DNA from: Metallococcus carri
GTDB taxonomy: Bacteria; Actinomycetota; Actinomycetes; Actinomycetales; Dermatophilaceae
Reading direction: 5' to 3'
Assembly (NCBI RefSeq): GCF_011440275.1
Contig: NZ_JAAOIV010000012.1
Span: 1 to 64,000, forward strand
Length of the DNA stretch: 64,000 nt
Shown one piece after another: positions 51,346 to 61,527 of this stretch. The notes beneath the pieces are model-generated. The model was not told where the DNA came from, searched no databases, and saw only the letters and a program-made list of their open reading frames with translations. Every line of letters starts with the position of its first letter. Within the stretch, counting starts at the first letter, position 1. The position numbers and the translations under genes were made by a program.

Positions 51346-52585
51346 CGGGAGGGGTGAGGACGGCCCAGTTGCCGGGGGCGACCTCGAACTGGTCGCCACG
51401 CTGAGCAGCATTGCCGCACAACAGCTCACCACCGCTCACCGTGATCGGATCGTCGCCGATGGACAGCGCGACGATCAACGACTCGTTCTCGCCGACGGCG
51501 CGATAGGCGAAGGTCGTGTTCGCCAGCGAGAGCTGCTCCACCCGCGCCCGGTGCAGCCAGGGGTGGCGGCGGCGCAGCCCGATCAGCTCCTGGTGCAACC
51601 GATACATCCACTCACCTTCGGCCGCGAGTTCGCCTGGGGCAGAAGGGAACTGCGGGCGTATGGCGTCGTCCCCGCCTTCGCGCTCCTCCTTGAGCCCGCG
51701 GAAGGCCTGCTCGTCGCCGTAGTAGATCGCCGGGGTGCCGCCGACCGTCATCAGCACGACGAGTGCGTGCGGCAGCAGCGCGTCGCCGTCGAGCTGGGTG
51801 GCCAGCCGGGTGACGTCGTGGTTGCCGGTGAAGGTCCACGGCACGAAGGTGTCCAGGAAGGTGTTGTGTCGCTGCAGGGCGTGCGCGAGTTCGAAGAGGT
51901 TCTGGTCGCGCAGCCCGCTCCAGATCGCCTTCCACAGCTCGTACTGCGTCACGCTGTCCATCCCTGACGACGAGACGATCGCCGGATAGTCGCCGTGGAT
52001 GACCTCGCCCATCACGTAGGCGTCGGGATGCTGCTCGCGCACGGCCGGCAGCACCTGCGACCAGAAGGCGGGCGGCACGGCATACGCCGCATCGAGTCGC
52101 CAACTGTCGGCTCCGCGCGCGAGCCAGTGCACCATCACGTCCTGGACGAGCCGGACGACGTCCGGTGAGGAGTGGTCCAGCTCGGCGAGCCGGTCGTGCC
52201 CCTCGAAGGAGGACCCAGTGGTGAGCCCCCCGGCATCGGGGTGGTCGGCGGCGATGTGGTTGAAGACCCCGTCGAGCTGGATCCGCAGCCCACGCTCGCG
52301 GCAGGCGGCGACGAGGGCCGCGAAGTCCTCCTCGGACCCCAGCCGCGAGTCGATCCGGAAGTAGTCGCGGGTGTCATAGCCGTGGGTCGCCGACTCGAAG
52401 ATCGGCCCGAGCGCGATCCCGTTGAGGCCCAGGGCCTGCACGTAGTCCAGCCACGGGATCAGGTCGCGCAGGGTCCGGGAGCCGGACCGGACCGCCCCGG
52501 TCGTGTCGGCGCCGAGGAAGCCCAACGGATAGACGTGCCACCACAGGGCGTGTTCGACCCACTCGGGTTCGCGATGTGCAGCCAC
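51338..52585 (-). CDS. GH13 alpha-amylase family glycosidase
   Basis: A 415-residue enzyme with a complete GH13 barrel. GADSWRLDAAYAVP holds the nucleophile Asp, YVMGEVIHGDYP the general acid Glu and FTGNHDVTRLATQL the third acidic residue. LQLDGVFNH-type region I (RIQLDGVFNH) is intact. The protein is short for the family and has only a small C-terminal sheet. It is cytoplasmic, so an oligosaccharide hydrolase or a transglycosylase on maltose or trehalose-type sugars is likely. The start is GTG 52585. The stop codon comes from a flanking repeat, so the last residues may have been altered. Confidence 0.87.
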   Translation of the reverse strand: MAAHREPEWVEHALWWHVYPLGFLGADTTGAVRSGSRTLRDLIPWLDYVQALGLNGIALGPIFESATHGYDTRDYFRIDSRLGSEEDFAALVAACRERGLRIQLDGVFNHIAADHPDAGGLTTGSSFEGHDRLAELDHSSPDVVRLVQDVMVHWLARGADSWRLDAAYAVPPAFWSQVLPAVREQHPDAYVMGEVIHGDYPAIVSSSGMDSVTQYELWKAIWSGLRDQNLFELAHALQRHNTFLDTFVPWTFTGNHDVTRLATQLDGDALLPHALVVLMTVGGTPAIYYGDEQAFRGLKEEREGGDDAIRPQFPSAPGELAAEGEWMYRLHQELIGLRRRHPWLHRARVEQLSLANTTFAYRAVGENESLIVALSIGDDPITVSGGELLCGNAAQRGDQFEVAPGNWAVLTPPAG

Positions 52586-52694
52586 GCCCGCCAGGGTGAC
52601 ACAGGGCGGCAATCGGTATGGCGGGGGAGCAGGGTTCGTGCAGGTCGGCGCGGTAGCTTGTCCGGGCCCGAGCCGCTCTGCGACAGGACCGTCC

Positions 52695-53579
52695 GTGAAC
52701 TACACCGCCGTCATCGGCTTCGCCACGGCGTCGATGATGCTCGCGGCGCTGTCCACGGCCCTCAAGCATCGCAGCGCGGGCGACGCCCCGGAGGTGTCCT
52801 TCTCACTGAGGCGGATCGGGGCGTTCCTCAAGGCCACCGTCCGCCACCCGCTGTGGCTCGGCGGCATTCTGTCCGACATCGGCGCGCTCGCGATGCAGGT
52901 GATCGCCCTGCACTACGGCGCCCTGTCGGTCGTGCAGCCGATGCTCGCGGTGACCGTGCTGTTCGCGCTGATCTTCGCCCACTTCATCTCGGGCACGCCG
53001 CTCACCTGGCGCGAGGGCGGCGTCGGCATCGTGCTGGTCGCCTCGGTGATCAGCTTTCTCGTCGTCTCCGGCGCGACCAGCGCGCCCAATCCGGTCTCGC
53101 CGGCGCACCACATCCGGGCGTTCATCGCCGGGGCGATCCTCGTGCTTGCCGTGCTCGGGTGCCTGTGGTGGTCGCGGCACGCCGACCGCGGTCGCCGCGG
53201 CGCCCTGCTCGGCTGTGCCGTCGGGCTGCTGTATGCCGCGACCGCTGTCCTCATCAAGGCCTGTTCGGACCGGCTGCAGCAAGGCCCGATCCACCTCATC
53301 CTGAGCTGGGAGCTCTACGCCTGGATCGCGTGCGGTGCGTGCGCCCTCTTCCTCGCCCAGGCCGCGCTGCAACGCGGGGCCCTGTCCGCCGTCGTGGGCG
53401 GGACCGCGGCCGTCGACCCGCTCGCGAGCGTCGCGCTCGGTGTCGCGGTGTATGACGAGGAGTTGCGCTCGACTCCGATCGCGCTGTTCGGCGAGGTCAC
53501 GAGCCTCGCCGTGCTGGCGATCTCGGTCGTCGCGCTCGCCAGGATGGCGGCCGCGCGGGAACGGTTCGACCCGGTCTGA
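52695..53579 (+). CDS. DMT-superfamily transporter (EamA-like)
   Basis: A 294-residue membrane protein of nine to ten helices in two repeats. YGALSVVQPMLAVTVLFALI is the first-repeat end, and QRGALSAVVGGTAAVDPLAS the second. These are features of the actinobacterial DMT group rather than of classic EamA. The substrate is unknown. GTG 52695 has AGGA upstream. It is divergent from the GH13 gene and convergent with the VWA gene. Confidence 0.8.
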   Translation: MNYTAVIGFATASMMLAALSTALKHRSAGDAPEVSFSLRRIGAFLKATVRHPLWLGGILSDIGALAMQVIALHYGALSVVQPMLAVTVLFALIFAHFISGTPLTWREGGVGIVLVASVISFLVVSGATSAPNPVSPAHHIRAFIAGAILVLAVLGCLWWSRHADRGRRGALLGCAVGLLYAATAVLIKACSDRLQQGPIHLILSWELYAWIACGACALFLAQAALQRGALSAVVGGTAAVDPLASVALGVAVYDEELRSTPIALFGEVTSLAVLAISVVALARMAAARERFDPV

Positions 53580-53600
53580 GCAACCCAAGCCGCGGCCGGG

Positions 53601-55619
53601 TTAGGACCCGGACCAGAAGCCGCGGCCGCCATACCAATCGGACCAGCCGAGGTCCGGCTCGTCGCCGAACCGCGTGCGCGACCCGAGATAGGAACCCACG
53701 ACCGCGGACCCCAGGTCGTCCAAGTCCGGCGTGACCACGCGGCCCTCGACCCGGCGGGCAAGGTCCTGCAGGAAGCGCCCCAGGCCGGGGTCGTCGCCCA
53801 ACTGGAAGAAGGTCGTCTGGGCTCCCAACCGACCGGCCGCCTCCAGCTCGCGCACGGTGAGCGCGATCGTCATCGGGTGGGGCGGGTAGTCGAAGAAGGA
53901 GTTGCCGTCCCGCTCGAGGTGAGCGGTGGGTTCACCGTCGGTGACGATGAGCAGCACCGGCTGCGCCGACGGGTGCTTGCGGAAGTGCCGGTTCGCGAGG
54001 AGTAGGCCGTGGTGCAGGTTGGTGCCCTTGAAGTGCATGCCCTCCAGCGCGGTGAGCTCCTCGATGTCCATCACCTCGGCATGCCGGCCGAAGCCGATGA
54101 GCTGCAGGTGATCGCCGCGGAAGCGGGTCGAGATCAGCTGGTGCAGAGCGAGCGCGGTGCGCTTCATCGGCACCCACCGGTCCGCGCGGATCATCGAGTA
54201 TGACGTGTCGACCAGCAGCGCGACCGCGGCCTGGGTGCGGGCCTCGGTCTCGGTGACCTCGACGTCACGGATGTCCAGCCGCAGCCAGCGCGGGTCGCCA
54301 CCGTCGGCGACCGTGCGCTGCACCGCGTTGGTGATCGTGCGGGTCACATCCCACGGTTCGGTGTCGCCGAACTGCCACTCCCGACTGGCGCCGGTGCGCT
54401 CGCCGGCGGCTCCCGCCCGGCGCAGATCCCGCTGGCCGGTGCGCGAGGACATCTGCTTGGCGACGTCGCGCAGCAGAGCCTTGCCGAGTTGACGCATCGC
54501 CTTGGGGGACAAGCGAAGTGAGCCGTCCGAGCCGCGCTTGAGGTAGCCGCTCTCGCGCAGCGCGCGCTCCAACTCCTGCAGGGTGCGCGCGTCGACCGCG
54601 GCCTCCTCGCCAAGCATCCGGTTGATCGCGTCCACATCGATGTCGTCCAGCCGCGCACCCGAGCGCTGCTGGTCGAGCTGCTCGGACAGCCGGTCCAGGT
54701 CGGCGATGTCCTGCAGCGCGCCGGTGCCGTCGCCGAGCCCGAGGCCCTGCTCACCCTCGAACTGCTCCGACCCGCCCCAGTCCTCGCCGGGGCGCAGCAT
54801 CTGCAGGTTGGCGTCCAGCTGGCTCAACTGGTCCATTAGCTCGGGGGAGCCGAACGCCTGCTGCGACAGTTGCATCAACTCCTCGCGCTGCTCGGGCGTC
54901 ATCGAGTTGAGCATCCGCTGGGCCGCGGCCGCGCGCTGTGCCATGGCGTCGAGCAGCTCGTCGAGGTTGCTCGGGTTCTCCGGGAAGAACTCGCCGTGCT
55001 TGTCCATGAACTCGGCGAAGTCGGCGTCGGTGTCCTCGCCGAGCGACCGCTTCTCCAGCAACTCGTTGAGGTCGCGCAGCATCTCGCCGACCCGCTCGCG
55101 GTCGGCGTCGGTGGCGTTCTCCAGCGCCTGCTTCATGCCCGCGAACCGCTGGTCGAGCAGCTCGCGCCCGAGCAGGTCCTTGATCTGCTCGAACTTCTCG
55201 CGCGCGTCCGAGGACCGCCACTGGTAGTCCGACAGTTCGCTCACCGCGGCGGCCGGCGAGGACGGCAGGTTCTCCATCCGCATCTCGGCGAACCGCGCGT
55301 CGTCGTCCAGGTCACGCGCGAGCTGCTTGCGCTCGTCCAGCACCGCCTCGTCGAGCAGCTGCTTGATCTGCTCCAGGGTGCCGTTCAGGTTGTGCTTGGC
55401 GAGCATCTCGGCGCGCTTCTCCTGCACCTGGCGCATCAGGTCGTCGAGGCCGCGCTGCTTGTCGCTGCCCCGCTGCAGGTATTCGCGCATCGCCTGCTCC
55501 GGCGAGTACCCCGCCATCACCTCCTCGCCGATCGCGTCGAGCGCGTCGGCGAGGTCCACCGGTGGGGCGAGGGGATCGGGCCCCCCGGCATACCGGCCGT
55601 ATGTCGATCGTGGACTCAT
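53601..55619 (-). CDS. VWA domain protein partner of a MoxR-type ATPase
   Basis: A 672-residue protein. The first 400 residues are strongly helical and charged, rich in Gln, Glu and Leu, with likely coiled coils. The C-terminal third is a von Willebrand A domain whose MIDAS motif is VDTSYSM (DxSxS), followed by FKGTNLHHGL and LIVTDGEPTAH for the metal Thr and Asp. Such proteins pair with MoxR/ChlI ATPases as metal-chelatase-like chaperones; the client is unknown. GAGGAGG precedes the ATG. The gene lies 14 bp after the ATPase gene and is co-transcribed with it. Confidence 0.88.
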   Translation of the reverse strand: MSPRSTYGRYAGGPDPLAPPVDLADALDAIGEEVMAGYSPEQAMREYLQRGSDKQRGLDDLMRQVQEKRAEMLAKHNLNGTLEQIKQLLDEAVLDERKQLARDLDDDARFAEMRMENLPSSPAAAVSELSDYQWRSSDAREKFEQIKDLLGRELLDQRFAGMKQALENATDADRERVGEMLRDLNELLEKRSLGEDTDADFAEFMDKHGEFFPENPSNLDELLDAMAQRAAAAQRMLNSMTPEQREELMQLSQQAFGSPELMDQLSQLDANLQMLRPGEDWGGSEQFEGEQGLGLGDGTGALQDIADLDRLSEQLDQQRSGARLDDIDVDAINRMLGEEAAVDARTLQELERALRESGYLKRGSDGSLRLSPKAMRQLGKALLRDVAKQMSSRTGQRDLRRAGAAGERTGASREWQFGDTEPWDVTRTITNAVQRTVADGGDPRWLRLDIRDVEVTETEARTQAAVALLVDTSYSMIRADRWVPMKRTALALHQLISTRFRGDHLQLIGFGRHAEVMDIEELTALEGMHFKGTNLHHGLLLANRHFRKHPSAQPVLLIVTDGEPTAHLERDGNSFFDYPPHPMTIALTVRELEAAGRLGAQTTFFQLGDDPGLGRFLQDLARRVEGRVVTPDLDDLGSAVVGSYLGSRTRFGDEPDLGWSDWYGGRGFWSGS

Positions 55620-55633
55620 GCTGCGAATCCTCC

Positions 55634-57022
55634 TCAGCCGTAAACGGTTTCGCCGTTCCCGCTGTCCTTGCTGATCTTGCGGATCAGGTAGAGACCCTCG
55701 AGGGCGAGCTCGATCGCGCAGGCGCGTTCGCCGTCGTTGCGAGCCCCGATGCGCTCGGCGATCTCGTCATACAGATCCGAGCCGCCGAGCGAGGGGAGAC
55801 CGGACAGGAAGTCCTTGGCGCTGACCTGCGAGCCGGTCGTGACCAGGGTGCTGCCGTCGAACGCGGCGACCAGGGGAGCCAGGTCGAGACCGCGGAAGAG
55901 CTCGCGCACGGTGTCGGCGGTCGCGGTGCGCAGCAGGTGCTCCAGCACCGCCCGCTCGCGGCCCTCCTCGCCGACCTCGAACTCGATCTTGCCGCCGAGC
56001 ACGTCGACGGCCGTCTCGAGGTCGACGACCCGGGCGACGGCCTCGGGCTCGTGCTCCCGGGTCGCGCGGTGCAGCGCGGCAGCGGCCACCGTCTCGGCGC
56101 CGGCGATCGAGAACCGCGCGGACACGCCCGAGCGCTGGTCGACCGAGTTGGACTCGCGCAGTCCACGGGTGAACCGGGCCAGGATCTGCACGATCGGGTC
56201 GGGCACCTCGGCGACCAGGTCGGCCTCCTGGCGGATGACCGCGACCTCGTCGTCGAGTTCGACCGGGTAGTGGGTGCGGATCTCCGCGCCGAAGCGGTCC
56301 TTCAGCGGGGTGATGATGCGCCCACGGTTGGTGTAATCCTCCGGGTTGGCGCTCGCCACAACCAGCACGTCGAGCGGCAGCCGCAGCACGTAGCCGCGAA
56401 TCTGGATGTCGCGCTCCTCCATCACGTTGAGCATCGCGACCTGGATGCGTTCGGCCAGGTCGGGCAGCTCGTTGATGGCCACGATGCCGCGGTGCGAGCG
56501 CGGAATCAGGCCGAAGTGGATGGTCTCCGGGTCGCCCAGGCTGCGGCCCTCGGCGACCTTCATCGGGTCGACATCGCCGACGAGGTCGGCCACCGAGGTG
56601 TCCGGGGTGGCGAGCTTCTCGGCATACCGCTCGTCACGGTGCCGCCAGGTGATCGGCAGGTCGTCGCCGAGTTCGGCGGCCCGGCGCTGGCTGGCGTGGG
56701 TGACCGGGTCATAGGGGTGCTCGCCGATCTCGGAGCCCTCGATGATCGGCGTCCATTCGTCCAGCAGACCCACCAGGGTGCGCAGGATGCGGGTCTTGCC
56801 CTGGCCGCGCTCGCCGAGAAGGACGATGTCGTGGCCGGCGAGCAGCGCCCGCTCCAGCTGCGGGATGACGGTGTCGTCGAAGCCGTGCAGGCCCGGCCAG
56901 GGGTCGCGCCCTTCGGAGAGGGCGGCCAGCAGGTTGTCACGAATCTCGGCGGGCAGGTGCTTCTGCTCGTGCCCGGACGCACGCAGCTCGCCGACGGTGC
57001 GGGGAGTGGGGGAAGTCGTCAC
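55634..57022 (-). CDS. MoxR/ChlI-type AAA+ ATPase
   Basis: A 462-residue AAA+ protein. The Walker A motif is GERGQGKT (about 70-77), the Walker B region GIVAINELPDL with Asn in the place of the usual Asp, and a sensor-1 VVASANPEDYTN. The C-terminal part has no chelatase subunit. Together with the VWA gene behind it, it forms the magnesium-chelatase-like pair common in actinobacteria, probably remodelling or inserting a metal cofactor in an unknown client. GTG 57022 is used; AAGGA abuts it. Confidence 0.87.
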   Translation of the reverse strand: MTTSPTPRTVGELRASGHEQKHLPAEIRDNLLAALSEGRDPWPGLHGFDDTVIPQLERALLAGHDIVLLGERGQGKTRILRTLVGLLDEWTPIIEGSEIGEHPYDPVTHASQRRAAELGDDLPITWRHRDERYAEKLATPDTSVADLVGDVDPMKVAEGRSLGDPETIHFGLIPRSHRGIVAINELPDLAERIQVAMLNVMEERDIQIRGYVLRLPLDVLVVASANPEDYTNRGRIITPLKDRFGAEIRTHYPVELDDEVAVIRQEADLVAEVPDPIVQILARFTRGLRESNSVDQRSGVSARFSIAGAETVAAAALHRATREHEPEAVARVVDLETAVDVLGGKIEFEVGEEGRERAVLEHLLRTATADTVRELFRGLDLAPLVAAFDGSTLVTTGSQVSAKDFLSGLPSLGGSDLYDEIAERIGARNDGERACAIELALEGLYLIRKISKDSGNGETVYG

Positions 57023-57044
57023 TCCTTCACGCTACGCCTCGGGT

Positions 57045-59153
57045 TCAGGCCCTGTGTGCGGTCGGGTCGAAGCGGCGCAGTCGCAGGCTGTTGCCGACCA
57101 CGAAAACCGACGAGAACGCCATCGCGGCGCCGGCGATCATCGGGTCGAGCAGCCCCAGAGCGGCGAGCGGGATCGCCGCGATGTTGTAGGCGAAGGCCCA
57201 GAAGAGATTGCTCTTGATGATGCGTAACACCTTGCGGGACAACGAAATCGCATCGGCGGCCACCCTCAGGTCTCCACGCACAAGGGTGAGATCGGAGGCC
57301 TCGATCGCGGCATCGGTGCCGGTGCCCATCGCGATGCCGAGGTCGGCCTGCGCGAGTGCTGCGGCGTCGTTGACGCCGTCGCCGACCATCGCGACGACCT
57401 TGCCCTTCGCCTGCAGGTCGCGCACTGCGGCGACCTTGTCCTCGGGCATCACCTCCGCGATCACCTGAGGTATGCCGACCTGCTCGGCGACCGTCTCGGC
57501 GACCTGCCGCTGGTCTCCGGTGAGCAGGATCGGGTCGAGGCCAAGGGTCTTGAGCTCGCCGATCGCTGCCGCGCTGGTGGGCTTGACCGCGTCGGCGACG
57601 GTGAGGGTGCCGATCGTGCTGCCGTCACGGGTGACGGTCACGGTGGTGCCGGGGGTGCTGGACGTGGCCGTGCCCCGGGACCGGCCGACGGTGATTTGGT
57701 GACCCTCGACCTCGCCACTGACGCCGACGCCGCGGGTGTTGCGGAAGTCCGTGACCGGTGGGAGCGCGCCGAGCTCGCGAGCAGCGGCCGAGATCGCTTG
57801 TGCGACAGGGTGTTCCGAGGCGTCCTCAACGGCTCCGGCCAGGCGCAGGAGTTCTTCGCGGGTGACGCCGGCGGCCGGTTGGGCGGCGGCCAGCGCCATC
57901 GTGCCGGTCGTCACCGTGCCGGTCTTGTCGAGCACGATGGTGTCGACCTTGCGGGTCGACTCCAGCACCTGAGGGCCGCCGATCAGGATGCCGAGTTGCG
58001 CGCCACGCCCGGTGCCGACCATGAGCGCGGTCGGCGTGGCGAGGCCGAGCGCGCACGGGCAGGCGACGATGAGCACCGCGACGGCGGCGGTGAAGGCGGC
58101 GGACGCGCCGTGGCCGAGCAGCAGCCAGGTGATCAGGGTGAGCGCGGCGATGACCAGCACGACGGGCACGAAGATGCCCGAGGTCCGGTCGGCCAGCCGT
58201 TGCACCGGCGCGGTGCCGTTCTGGGCGTCCTGCACGAGGCGGGCGATGCGGGCCAGCTGGGTGTCCGCACCGACCCGGGTGGCCTCGACGACCAGCCGGC
58301 CGTCGGTGTTGAGCGTGGCGCCGGTGACGCTGTCACCAGGACCGACGTCGACCGGCACCGATTCGCCGGTCAGCAGGGATGCGTCGACGGCCGACGCCCC
58401 GTCGACGACCCGGCCGTCGGTCGCGATCTTCTCGCCCGGCCGCACGACGAACCGGTCGCCGACGGCCAGCGAGGCGACCGGCATACGGACCTCGGCACCG
58501 TCGCGCAGGACCGCGACGTCCTTGGCGCCCAGGTCGAGCAGCGCGTGCAGCGCGGACCCGGCGCGCTTTTTGGCGCGGGCCTCGAACCAGCGGCCGGCGA
58601 GCAGGAAGGTGGTGATCACCGCGGCCGACTCGAAGTAGAGATGGCCGCCGCCGATGAGCGCCCACACCGACCAGGCGAAGGCCGCGACGGTGCCGAGGGA
58701 GACGAGGGTGTCCATCGTGGTCGCGCCGTGGCGCAGGTTGACCAGGGTCGCGCGGTGGAACGGCAACCCGCCCCAAAAGACGACGGGCGCGGTGAGGGCC
58801 AGCGACACCCACCCCCAGCCGGGGAACTGCAGCGCCATGACCATCCCCATCAGCACGACCGGCACGGTGAGCGCGGCGCTGACGACGAACCGGCGGCGCA
58901 GGCCGGTGACATGGTCGGTGTCGTCCTCGGTCGAGGTGTCGGGCAGCGCGGCGTCGTAACCGGCCGACCGCACCACCTCGATGAGTTGGTCGGTGGTGAC
59001 CGGCGCGGCATACGACACGCTCGCCCGCTCGGTCGCGTAGTTGACCGTCGCGGTGACGCCGTCGACCTTGTTGAGCTTGCGCTGGATCCGGTTGGCGCAG
59101 GAGGCGCAGGTCATGCCGGTGAGGTCCAACTCGACGTCGTGCGTGGTGGTCAT
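57045..59153 (-). CDS. copA: Copper-translocating P1B-type ATPase
   Basis: A 702-residue exporter of Cu(I). An N-terminal heavy-metal domain has GMTCASC at 13-19. The transmembrane metal site is [11 protein letters not shown] (CPC), the phosphorylation site DKTGTVTTG and the hinge [20 protein letters not shown]. Helix 8 ends with the Met-Ser region [14 protein letters not shown] CsoR-like palindrome lies directly upstream, but neither csoR nor copZ is present within the window. The ATG at 59153 is used; one at 59165 would lie in the palindrome. Confidence 0.93.
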   Translation of the reverse strand: MTTTHDVELDLTGMTCASCANRIQRKLNKVDGVTATVNYATERASVSYAAPVTTDQLIEVVRSAGYDAALPDTSTEDDTDHVTGLRRRFVVSAALTVPVVLMGMVMALQFPGWGWVSLALTAPVVFWGGLPFHRATLVNLRHGATTMDTLVSLGTVAAFAWSVWALIGGGHLYFESAAVITTFLLAGRWFEARAKKRAGSALHALLDLGAKDVAVLRDGAEVRMPVASLAVGDRFVVRPGEKIATDGRVVDGASAVDASLLTGESVPVDVGPGDSVTGATLNTDGRLVVEATRVGADTQLARIARLVQDAQNGTAPVQRLADRTSGIFVPVVLVIAALTLITWLLLGHGASAAFTAAVAVLIVACPCALGLATPTALMVGTGRGAQLGILIGGPQVLESTRKVDTIVLDKTGTVTTGTMALAAAQPAAGVTREELLRLAGAVEDASEHPVAQAISAAARELGALPPVTDFRNTRGVGVSGEVEGHQITVGRSRGTATSSTPGTTVTVTRDGSTIGTLTVADAVKPTSAAAIGELKTLGLDPILLTGDQRQVAETVAEQVGIPQVIAEVMPEDKVAAVRDLQAKGKVVAMVGDGVNDAAALAQADLGIAMGTGTDAAIEASDLTLVRGDLRVAADAISLSRKVLRIIKSNLFWAFAYNIAAIPLAALGLLDPMIAGAAMAFSSVFVVGNSLRLRRFDPTAHRA

Positions 59154-59163
59154 GCTGTCAACC

Positions 59164-59180
59164 ATACCCCTAGGGGGTAT
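59164..59180. promoter_or_regulatory. CsoR-like copper operator
   Basis: ATACCCCTAGGGGGTAT starts 11 bases before the copA ATG and is a near-perfect palindrome with G/C-rich arms, the form known for CsoR operators (TACCCC...GGGGTA). It should be released when Cu(I) binds the repressor. The repressor gene is not in the window. Confidence 0.78.
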
Positions 59181-59201
59181 TCAGGACGAAACGTGCAAGG
59201 G

Positions 59202-59873
59202 CTAGGACTCCGCCGGCCGGTAGCGGATCTCGGGGCGGCCGGGGCCGCCATACCGAGCACTGCGCACGAGCACCCCGCTGTCGGCGAGATATTCGAGATA
59301 GCGCCGCGCGGTGACCCGGGAAGCGCCGATGAGCTCGGCGACCTCGGCCGCCGAACGCGGCCCATCACTCGCCTCGAGCGCCGCCGAAACCTCCTGCAAT
59401 GTCTCGGTGCTCATGCCTTTCGGTGGCGGAGCGGTGGTCGGCCGCAGCGCGCCGAGCAACCGGTCCACGTCACCCTGGCCGATGCTGTCGGATACGCCGG
59501 CCAGCTGGCGGTGGTAGTCGGCATACTGCTCGAGCTTGGCCCGGAAGCTGGCGAAGGTGAACGGTTTGAGCAGATAACCCACGACGCCCTGGCTCACCGC
59601 CGAGCGCACCACCGAGGCCTCTCTGGCGGCCGTCACCGCGATGACGTCGCATTGCGAGCCGGAGGCCCGAATCCGTTGCAGCACAGTCAATCCGTGCTCG
59701 TCGGGCAGGTTCATGTCGAGCAGAATCAGGTCGGCACCAGGCAGCAACCGCAACGCCTCGCTCGCCGTGCGCGCGACGCCGTGCAACGAGAAGCCGGGCA
59801 CGCGGCCGACATGCGACGCGTGTGCTTGCGCGGCGAGCTCGTCGTCCTCGACGACGAGCACGGCAACCGTCAT
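59202..59873 (-). CDS. Response regulator of the DcuR/CitB type
   Basis: A 223-residue regulator. The receiver (1-120) carries the acidic pair in VVEDDE, the phosphorylatable Asp in LILLDMNLPDEHG and the Lys in GYLLKPF. The C-terminal part is a helix-turn-helix, SAAEVAELIGASRVTARRYL, with YGGPGRPEIRYRP as the wing typical of CitB/DcuR regulators. The stop of the kinase overlaps its start by ATGA. It presumably activates the divergent dctA. Confidence 0.88.
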   Translation of the reverse strand: MTVAVLVVEDDELAAQAHASHVGRVPGFSLHGVARTASEALRLLPGADLILLDMNLPDEHGLTVLQRIRASGSQCDVIAVTAAREASVVRSAVSQGVVGYLLKPFTFASFRAKLEQYADYHRQLAGVSDSIGQGDVDRLLGALRPTTAPPPKGMSTETLQEVSAALEASDGPRSAAEVAELIGASRVTARRYLEYLADSGVLVRSARYGGPGRPEIRYRPAES

Positions 59874-61438
59874 CGCCCACCTCGCAGTGTCACCACGAGC
59901 CGGACGCCACCCAGCGCGGATCGCTCGATCGCCACCTCGCCGTCATGCCGGGTCGCCACCTGCGCGACGAGCGCCAGCCCGATGCCGCGGCTGCCGGGCG
60001 GGCCGGCCTTGGTCGACCAGCCGCGCTGTAGCACCCGCTGCACATCCTGCGCAGGTATGCCGGGGCCGTCGTCCTCGACCGTGATCGTGAGATCCGTTGC
60101 GTCCCAGTCGATTTGGGCTGCCACCTGGGTGCGAGCGGCATCGAAGGCATTGTCGATGAGATTGCCCGCGACGGTGATGAGATCGCGACTGTCGATGGCG
60201 CACCGGTCGCTGGTGACATCGGCGTCGAGGTCCAGCATGAGCCCGCGTTCGGCGGCCTCGGCCGACTTGCCCAGCAGCAGCGCCCCGAGCACCGGGTCCT
60301 GCACCGCGTCGACCATCTCGTCGGCGAGCAACTGGGCGGCCTGCAAGTCCTCGGTGGCGAGGTCGACCGCGTCCTGCGGCCGGCCCATCTCGATCAGCGA
60401 CACCACGGTGTGCAACCGGTTGGCGGACTCGTGGTTGCGGGCGCGCAGGGCGTCGGTGAGGCTGCGCACGACGTCGAGCTCCCCGCTGACCGTCTGCAGT
60501 TCGGTGCGATCGCGCAAGGTGACCACCGAGCCCACCTCCTCTCCTTGCCAGTGCGCGGGACTCGAGGACACGACCAGGGCCGCGCCGCCGAGCACGTAGA
60601 CATCGTCCTCCCCGGTCTGGCCGCCGATGACCGCCTGGACCAGCGCGGGAGGCAGGCCGAGCTCGGCGACCGGGCGGCCGACCACATCCTCGGGCAGGGC
60701 GAGCAGCTTGCGGGCCTCGTCGTTGGCGAGCTGCACGCGGTGCTGGGGGTCGACGAGCAGCAGGCCCTCGCGCACCGCGTGCAGCACGGCCTGGTGGAAT
60801 TCATACATCTGGCTCAGCTCACCCCGGCTCAGGCCGTGCGTCTGCCGGCGCAACCGCCGGGCCGCCAGGATCGTCGCGGTCACGCCGAGCGCGAGCACGA
60901 TCGCACCCGCGGCGAGGATGCCAAGCACGCTCGGCCAGATCTGCCGGTCGATTGCCTCGATGGTGATGCCGACCGCGACCATCGCGACGACCTTGCCCCC
61001 GGCGAAGACCGGCACCACCGCGCGCATCGACGGGCCAAGGGTGCCGGTGTATTCCTGGGCGAAGGCGCGGCCCTGCGGGGCGCTGCCCACGTCGCCGAGG
61101 AACCGGCCGCCGATCTGAGCGGGGTCCGGATGCGTGAAGCGCTTGTGTTGCAGGTCCATCACCACGACGAAGTCGACGTGGGTGTCACGCCGCACGCGTT
61201 CGGCATACGGCTGGAGGATCGCGCTGGGATCGGAACTCGACAGCGCACTGGCGGTGAGCGGGGAGTCGGCCACGCTGACCGCGACGGCGAGCGCACGCTC
61301 GGTCGCGCGGGACCGGGCGTTGCTGCGGGCGTTGAGCACGGCCAGGGTCAGCCCGGCCGCGACCATCAGCACGACGATGACCACCTGCACCGCCAGGAAC
61401 TGACGGGCGAGGGAGCGCTGCGGACCGGGCGATGCCAT
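59870..61438 (-). CDS. CitA/DcuS-type sensor histidine kinase
   Basis: A 522-residue membrane kinase. Helix 1 (about 14-36) and helix 2 (about 185-205) enclose an extracytoplasmic PAS-like sensor domain with VDFVVVMDLQHKRFTHPD. A cytoplasmic PAS domain is at about 225-330. The His box RARNHESANRLHTVVSLIEMG is that of the DcuS/CitA family. The ATPase has NLIDNAFDA and the G box VEDDGPGIPAQD. It senses C4-dicarboxylates or citrate in relatives and sits beside a C4-dicarboxylate symporter. Confidence 0.9.
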   Translation of the reverse strand: MASPGPQRSLARQFLAVQVVIVVLMVAAGLTLAVLNARSNARSRATERALAVAVSVADSPLTASALSSSDPSAILQPYAERVRRDTHVDFVVVMDLQHKRFTHPDPAQIGGRFLGDVGSAPQGRAFAQEYTGTLGPSMRAVVPVFAGGKVVAMVAVGITIEAIDRQIWPSVLGILAAGAIVLALGVTATILAARRLRRQTHGLSRGELSQMYEFHQAVLHAVREGLLLVDPQHRVQLANDEARKLLALPEDVVGRPVAELGLPPALVQAVIGGQTGEDDVYVLGGAALVVSSSPAHWQGEEVGSVVTLRDRTELQTVSGELDVVRSLTDALRARNHESANRLHTVVSLIEMGRPQDAVDLATEDLQAAQLLADEMVDAVQDPVLGALLLGKSAEAAERGLMLDLDADVTSDRCAIDSRDLITVAGNLIDNAFDAARTQVAAQIDWDATDLTITVEDDGPGIPAQDVQRVLQRGWSTKAGPPGSRGIGLALVAQVATRHDGEVAIERSALGGVRLVVTLRGGR

Positions 61439-61527
61439 GGCGTGAACTCTACGAACGAAACGGTGACGGACCTCACACGCCGCCGCCATAGTGGTCGGCG
61501 CAACCCCGTCAGAAAGTGAAGTCGACC

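Noticed and set aside
57696-60599. A 967-codon open frame on the plus strand
   Set aside because: It is antisense to copA, the response regulator and the sensor kinase, and its composition and lack of motifs mark it as a shadow frame.
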